A DNA stretch of 64,000 bases from Mycobacterium sp. Marseille-P9652 (GTDB taxonomy: Bacteria; Actinomycetota; Actinomycetes; Mycobacteriales; Mycobacteriaceae): assembly GCF_902652685.1 (NCBI RefSeq), contig NZ_CACRUY010000019.1, positions 1-64,000 of the forward strand, in the 5' to 3' direction. Position numbers and translations under genes: made by a program. The notes beneath the pieces were generated by a model. It saw nothing but the letters and a program-made list of their open reading frames with translations, did not search any database and was not told the DNA's origin. Positions 60,279 through 64,000 of the stretch are shown here, one piece after another (the first letter of the stretch is position 1; each line of letters opens with the position of its first letter).

Positions 60279-60670
60279 TTCGGTTCGAAGACAGCGAGGT
60301 TGCGGCCGTCCTCGAGCGGCACCCACGCCACGGTGACGCGGTCACCGACCGCGGGAGGGCGGCCGAACACGTTCGACATCATGCGGACACCTTCATCCAA
60401 ATCGACGAGCACCACCGAATACGGCACCTTGTCGGCGAGTGCGGGGAGCGCGGCGCGGTGGTGCACGCTGACCGCGTAGACGACCCCGTCGCCGCTCAAC
60501 TTCTCCCACGTCAGCGACGAACCGCCGCAGTGCGGGCAGACGAACCGCGGGTACCAGACCAGCCGCGCGCACGACTCGCATCGTTGGACAATCAGCTCGT
60601 GACGCCGGGTTGCGTCCCAGAAGGGTGCGGACGCCGGGCTGGGCTGGGGGACCGGCAGCGTATCGGTCAC
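60275..60670 (-). CDS. DUF35 zinc-ribbon OB-fold protein
   Basis: The 131-residue protein has the full DUF35 architecture: an N-terminal helix APFWDATRRHELIVQRC, a zinc ribbon C-x2-C-x10-C-x2-C (CESC and CPHC), and an OB-fold with GDGVVYAVSVHH and VPYSVVLVDLDEGVRMMSNV. In ChsH2-type pairs such a domain anchors the thiolase-fold aldolase. It follows the thiolase-fold gene and overlaps it by 4 nt, a second copy of the logic at 28896-30241 but in reverse order. Confidence 0.82.
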   Translation of the reverse strand: MTDTLPVPQPSPASAPFWDATRRHELIVQRCESCARLVWYPRFVCPHCGGSSLTWEKLSGDGVVYAVSVHHRAALPALADKVPYSVVLVDLDEGVRMMSNVFGRPPAVGDRVTVAWVPLEDGRNLAVFEPK

Positions 60671-61833
60671 AGCGTGGCCACCGTTCCCAGAATCACGGTC
60701 GACGTCGCCGAGAGGACCCCGCCGGTGCCGTGTGCGACAGCCGTTTTCGCTTCCGGAACCTGGCGCTCGCCGCATTCACCCCGCAGCTGGCGTGTGGCCT
60801 CGACGAGCAGGAAGGCCCCGAACGCCCCGGGGTGGGTGTAGGCGAGGCCACCGCCGGACGTCTGACCCGGCAGCGCACCCCCGGGTCCCAATGTCCCGTC
60901 CGCGACGAACGGACCGCCTTCGCCTTTGCCGCAGAAGCCCAAGTCCTCGAGCGCTAGCAACACCGTGATGGTGAACGAGTCGTAGAGTTCGACCACGTCG
61001 ATGTCGGCCGGGGTGAGGCCCGCGGCACGGAAGGCGGCCGGCCCCGAGAGCGCCCCCGGCGTGACGGTGAGGTCGGGCATTTGGGAGATCATCGCGTGCG
61101 AGGCCGCCGACGCCGCACCCAGGACGAAGGCCGCCGGCCTGGCCAGGTCGCGTGCGCGCTCGGCGCTCGTGACAACCAGCGCCGCGGCGCCGTCGGTGAC
61201 CAGGCAGCACTCGAGCTTGTGCAGCGGTTCGGCGAGGAAGCCCGAGCCCAGGACGTCCTGGACGGTGATCGCCTCGCGCAGGTGAGCTCGTTCGTTCAGC
61301 GCGGCCCACCGCCGGGTGTCGACGGCGATCTGCGCCAGCTGTTCGGGTGTCGTCCCGTACGTCGCCATGTGGCGGTTGGCCGCCAGGGCGTAGGCGCTGA
61401 TCGGGAGCATCACCCCGAACGGCGTCTCCCACTCCAGGCGCTCGGGAGTGGCGAAGACGCCGAGGCCCTTTTCACCACGCTTGCGGGCGGCGCGCGGCGT
61501 CGAGGCATAGACGATCACGACCGTCTCCGCCTCGCCGGCTGCGATCGCCGCGGCGGCGTGCTCGACGTACAACCCGTAGCTGGCGCCGCCGATCTGCGTG
61601 GCGTCGGTGAAGCGCGGCGCTATCCCCAGGTACTCGGCCAGCTCCACCGAATGCATGAGCGTGCCGCCGGTGCAGGTGCACAACCCGTCGACTTCGCGGA
61701 GCGACAAACCCGCGTCTGCCAGGGCGGCGGTGATCACGCGCGCCTCGAGCTCGCGCAGCGGAACGTCGATCACCCCGGTTGCCGAAACCTCCTCGGCCAC
61801 GCCGACAATGGCGGCCACACCTCGGGTCGTCAA
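60667..61833 (-). CDS. Thiolase-fold lipid-transfer/aldolase protein
   Basis: The 388-residue protein has VAAIVGVAEEVSATGVIDVP, LREVDGLCTCTGGTL, DATQIGGASYGLYVEHAAAA and, at the C-terminal end, YTHPGAFGAFLLVEATRQLR. The nucleophilic Cys of thiolases is missing (QIGGASYGL), as in Ltp2-like aldolases. The TTG start overlaps the acyl-CoA synthetase stop (TTGA). It probably works with the DUF35 product encoded next. Confidence 0.8.
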   Translation of the reverse strand: MTTRGVAAIVGVAEEVSATGVIDVPLRELEARVITAALADAGLSLREVDGLCTCTGGTLMHSVELAEYLGIAPRFTDATQIGGASYGLYVEHAAAAIAAGEAETVVIVYASTPRAARKRGEKGLGVFATPERLEWETPFGVMLPISAYALAANRHMATYGTTPEQLAQIAVDTRRWAALNERAHLREAITVQDVLGSGFLAEPLHKLECCLVTDGAAALVVTSAERARDLARPAAFVLGAASAASHAMISQMPDLTVTPGALSGPAAFRAAGLTPADIDVVELYDSFTITVLLALEDLGFCGKGEGGPFVADGTLGPGGALPGQTSGGGLAYTHPGAFGAFLLVEATRQLRGECGERQVPEAKTAVAHGTGGVLSATSTVILGTVATL

Positions 61834-63329
61834 TTTTCTGTCCCTTCGAAGAGCTCGCTCAGCCCTGGTTGGCTGACCTTGAGCGATGGTGTGCGGGGCA
61901 ACTCCTCGACGATGACCAGCCGGGCCGGAACGTAGTAACGGCTCAATCGTTCACGCGCGTAGGCGAGCAAGTCTTCGGGCGTGGCGCGCGCGCCTTCGGT
62001 CAACTCGACCGCCGCGACAGGCACGCGGCCGAGCCGTTCATCGGGCAGGCCGGTCACGCCTACATCGCGGACCGCCGGATGGCTACGCAAGACATCGACG
62101 ATCTCGGCCGGATTGACCTTGAAACCCCCGCGAATGATGACGTCGTCGGTGCGCCCGTCGATGAACACAAACCCGTCGGCGTCGACCCGGCCGAGGTCTG
62201 TGGTCCGCACCCATTCCCCGCCCATGGTGCGAACCTCGATGCGGCCCTGCTCGCCGGGTGGCATCTCGGAGTCGTCCTCGACAGACATGACGCGGATCTC
62301 CCGGCCGCGCTGCGGGCGCCCGACGCTTCCGCGTTTGAGGGTCGCCCACTGCCGATGCAAGGCGAGGTTCCAGCCGGCCACGCCGCCGGCGAATTCCGTT
62401 GCCCCGTAGGACGGCAGCACCGCGACGCCGTAGCGGCACTCGAACCTCGTCTGCAGCTCGACCGGGAGATGCGCGGTTCCCGAGGTCACCACCTCGACGC
62501 TCGAAAAGGCATCCGGGTCCACGCCCGCGTCGATCACCATCGCCATGGCCGACGGCACCAGGCTCACGGCCTTCGGTCGGTGCCGGAGTAGCAAGTCCAC
62601 AAAGTCGGGAACGCGGAATCGCTCCAGGAGCGCGATCTTTCTCCCCTCGCAGATGTTGAGCAGCGTGCGGAACAGCCCGGACATGTGCACCAGGGGAGAG
62701 GAGACGATGGCGACACCCGAGCGGAGTTTGAGTTCCGAGTCACGCCCGCGCCCAACACTGTAATGCGCGCTGGCCGCTGCGACGGTCTGTTCAAACGATC
62801 TGTAGGTCAGTGGTATTCGCTTGGGCGGCCCCGTGGTTCCGCTCGTCAGCATCTCGACGGCGACGCCTTCGGCGGGCGGACGGAACGGGCCTGGTCCGGG
62901 ATGTTCCAGCCCGTCCACAACGGCCGCACTGGCCGCGTCACTCAACGCCCGAATACCTAGCGCCCCAGCGGCAGCGTCGACGATTCCGGCGCGCTCCCAG
63001 TCGGCCTGCAACGCCACGACCGCAGGCAACCGCAGCTCGCGGATGTCGGCGCAGAGCCCGGCGTCACCCTGGGACGGGTTGATCGTGACCACGCAACCGC
63101 CGGTCAGCAGCACGCCGAGCAGGGCCCCCACCATAGCGGGATGATTGCGCAGCACGAGGCCGACGGGTGACCCCCGCCCCAAACCGACTGAGCCCAAGCA
63201 ATGTTGGACGTCCGCGGCGACGTCCGACAGTTCCTGCCAGTCAATCCACTGGCCCTCGTACTCGATCGCGGGCGCCCGCGAGTCGAGGGCGAAAACCGCG
63301 CGGATGCGATCGGCGAGTTGCTGGCTCAA
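61830..63329 (-). CDS. Acyl-CoA synthetase (AMP-forming)
   Basis: The 499-residue enzyme has the adenylation signature MLTSGTTGPPKRIPLTYRS, LPSYGATEFAGGVAGWNLAL (A5-like), TTDLGRVDADGFVFIDGRTD, DDVIIRGGFKVNPAEIVDVL (A8 hinge) and the C-terminal Lys in PSLKVSQPG. It would adenylate a carboxylic acid and form its CoA thioester, supplying the pathway. TTG start overlaps the luciferase-like gene stop (TTGA). Substrate not deducible. Confidence 0.86.
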   Translation of the reverse strand: MSQQLADRIRAVFALDSRAPAIEYEGQWIDWQELSDVAADVQHCLGSVGLGRGSPVGLVLRNHPAMVGALLGVLLTGGCVVTINPSQGDAGLCADIRELRLPAVVALQADWERAGIVDAAAGALGIRALSDAASAAVVDGLEHPGPGPFRPPAEGVAVEMLTSGTTGPPKRIPLTYRSFEQTVAAASAHYSVGRGRDSELKLRSGVAIVSSPLVHMSGLFRTLLNICEGRKIALLERFRVPDFVDLLLRHRPKAVSLVPSAMAMVIDAGVDPDAFSSVEVVTSGTAHLPVELQTRFECRYGVAVLPSYGATEFAGGVAGWNLALHRQWATLKRGSVGRPQRGREIRVMSVEDDSEMPPGEQGRIEVRTMGGEWVRTTDLGRVDADGFVFIDGRTDDVIIRGGFKVNPAEIVDVLRSHPAVRDVGVTGLPDERLGRVPVAAVELTEGARATPEDLLAYARERLSRYYVPARLVIVEELPRTPSLKVSQPGLSELFEGTEN

Positions 63330-64000
63330 GCCGCGGCTGCCGCGAGCTCGGTCGCCGCGGGGATCACCTCTTGGGCGAACAACTTCATGGACTCGTACAC
63401 CTTGGTGCGGTCCATGGCGCCACCGCGCGACATGCGCAGAATGATGTTGCGCCAGCCCATGTCGATGACGGTGCGCATCTTCTCGACGATGCGGTCCGGG
63501 TCACCCATCAGCGTGAGGTGCGAATTCAGCACCTGTTCGTAGCTCTGCTTGTCGTGCTTTTCGAACCAGTCCGAGTAGGCCTTGTAGTCGGCCGGAATCT
63601 CGCCGCCGCGCTCGAACGGGCTCGAATACTTGCGATGCGTCTGAATGGAGAGCTCGACGCTTTCGCGGGGGTAGCTGCGCGCGAACGCGTCGTCCTGGTG
63701 GCAGAAGGCGTTGAGCAGCGCCCACACGTGGCCGGTGGCGGCGTCCAGTCCTTTTTCCGATTGGACCTTCAGGTAAATGTCCAGCGCCCCCTGCAGATCG
63801 GGGTCGACCTGATAGGGGTTGCCGATGATCGCGCCGAACCCCTTCTCGGCGAGCCATTCGAAGCTGGACGGCGTCTTCATCACGGTGCCCCACACGGGGA
63901 TCGGCTGCTGCGCCGGCCGCGGGTAGATCGTGACGTCCTCCAGATGGAAGTACTTGCCGTGGAAGCTGACGTTCTCTTCGGCCAGAAGGCGGCTGACGAT
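63326..64000 (-). CDS. LLM-class flavin-dependent oxidoreductase, 5' part beyond the window
   Basis: A minus-strand frame is open from the window edge to the stop at 63326. The visible 224 residues include NVSFHGKYFHLEDVTIYPRP, QQPIPVWGTVMKTPSSFEWL, QSYEQVLNSHLTLMGDPDRI and a C-terminal NIILRMSRGGAMDRTKVYES helix. The PxPVW-G segment and GDPDRI are family landmarks of luciferase-like monooxygenases. Its N-terminal barrel strands are outside. It heads the operon seen here: oxidoreductase, acyl-CoA synthetase, thiolase-fold, DUF35, SnoaL. Confidence 0.82.
   Translation of the reverse strand: MVSRLLAEENVSFHGKYFHLEDVTIYPRPAQQPIPVWGTVMKTPSSFEWLAEKGFGAIIGNPYQVDPDLQGALDIYLKVQSEKGLDAATGHVWALLNAFCHQDDAFARSYPRESVELSIQTHRKYSSPFERGGEIPADYKAYSDWFEKHDKQSYEQVLNSHLTLMGDPDRIVEKMRTVIDMGWRNIILRMSRGGAMDRTKVYESMKLFAQEVIPAATELAAAAA

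Overview
The window is high-GC actinobacterial DNA that I read as a slow-growing, non-tuberculous Mycobacterium. The evidence is a PE-family protein, a deazaflavin (F420)-type nitroreductase, a mycofactocin-type dehydrogenase, F420/flavin luciferase-like oxidoreductases and a Rv1318c-like membrane adenylyl cyclase. In addition, genes at 0.5-15.5 kb resemble, from memory, the M. tuberculosis stretch Rv2327 to Rv2313c.

Region 1 (1-16.0 kb) is chromosome backbone. It holds the end of an FHA-domain gene, a MarR regulator with a perfect operator palindrome, a fused ECF-type ABC transporter and its T component, an SRPBCC protein overlapping a formylglycine-type sulfatase, an amino-acid permease coupled to a universal stress protein, the UspABC amino-sugar importer on the minus strand, a TldD/TldE-like protease pair, an AhpD-like protein and a Ddn-like protein.

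Region 2 (16.05-19.3 kb) is a decayed integration hotspot at a tRNA with anticodon CAT. The tRNA 3' half is repeated about 2.1 kb downstream as 47 bp with one mismatch, and a 16-bp piece recurs near 19.24 kb. Between the copies lie a frameshifted lipoprotein gene, a PE gene with an AT-rich hydrophobic tail, two related minus-strand gene ends, and just outside them an IS481-like remnant, a small secreted protein and several hairpins. No integrase is intact.

Region 3 (19.4-64 kb) is a dense catabolic cluster working on acyl-CoA thioesters. It carries a Rieske oxygenase, four P450s, five acyl-CoA dehydrogenases (two adjacent unlike pairs), four family III CoA transferases plus a fragment of a fifth, six crotonase-fold proteins, three SDRs, two amidohydrolases, two thiolase-fold/DUF35 modules without the nucleophilic Cys, an acyl-CoA synthetase, a fused 2-oxoacid dehydrogenase E1 with a free lipoyl-domain protein, and an adenylyl cyclase. 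The set resembles steroid side-chain degradation (ChsE, ChsH/Ltp2 logic), but the substrate is not evident. A plausible flow is oxygenation by Rieske/P450 enzymes, CoA activation by the ligase or CoA transferases, dehydrogenation by paired ACADs, hydration by crotonases and retro-aldol cleavage by the thiolase-fold/DUF35 pairs.

Genes in region 3 are packed into short operons, very often joined by 4-nt GTGA, TTGA or ATGA stop/start overlaps. The divergent promoters carry individual palindromes that look like operators, yet no DNA-binding regulator is encoded in the cluster within this window, so control is probably in trans.
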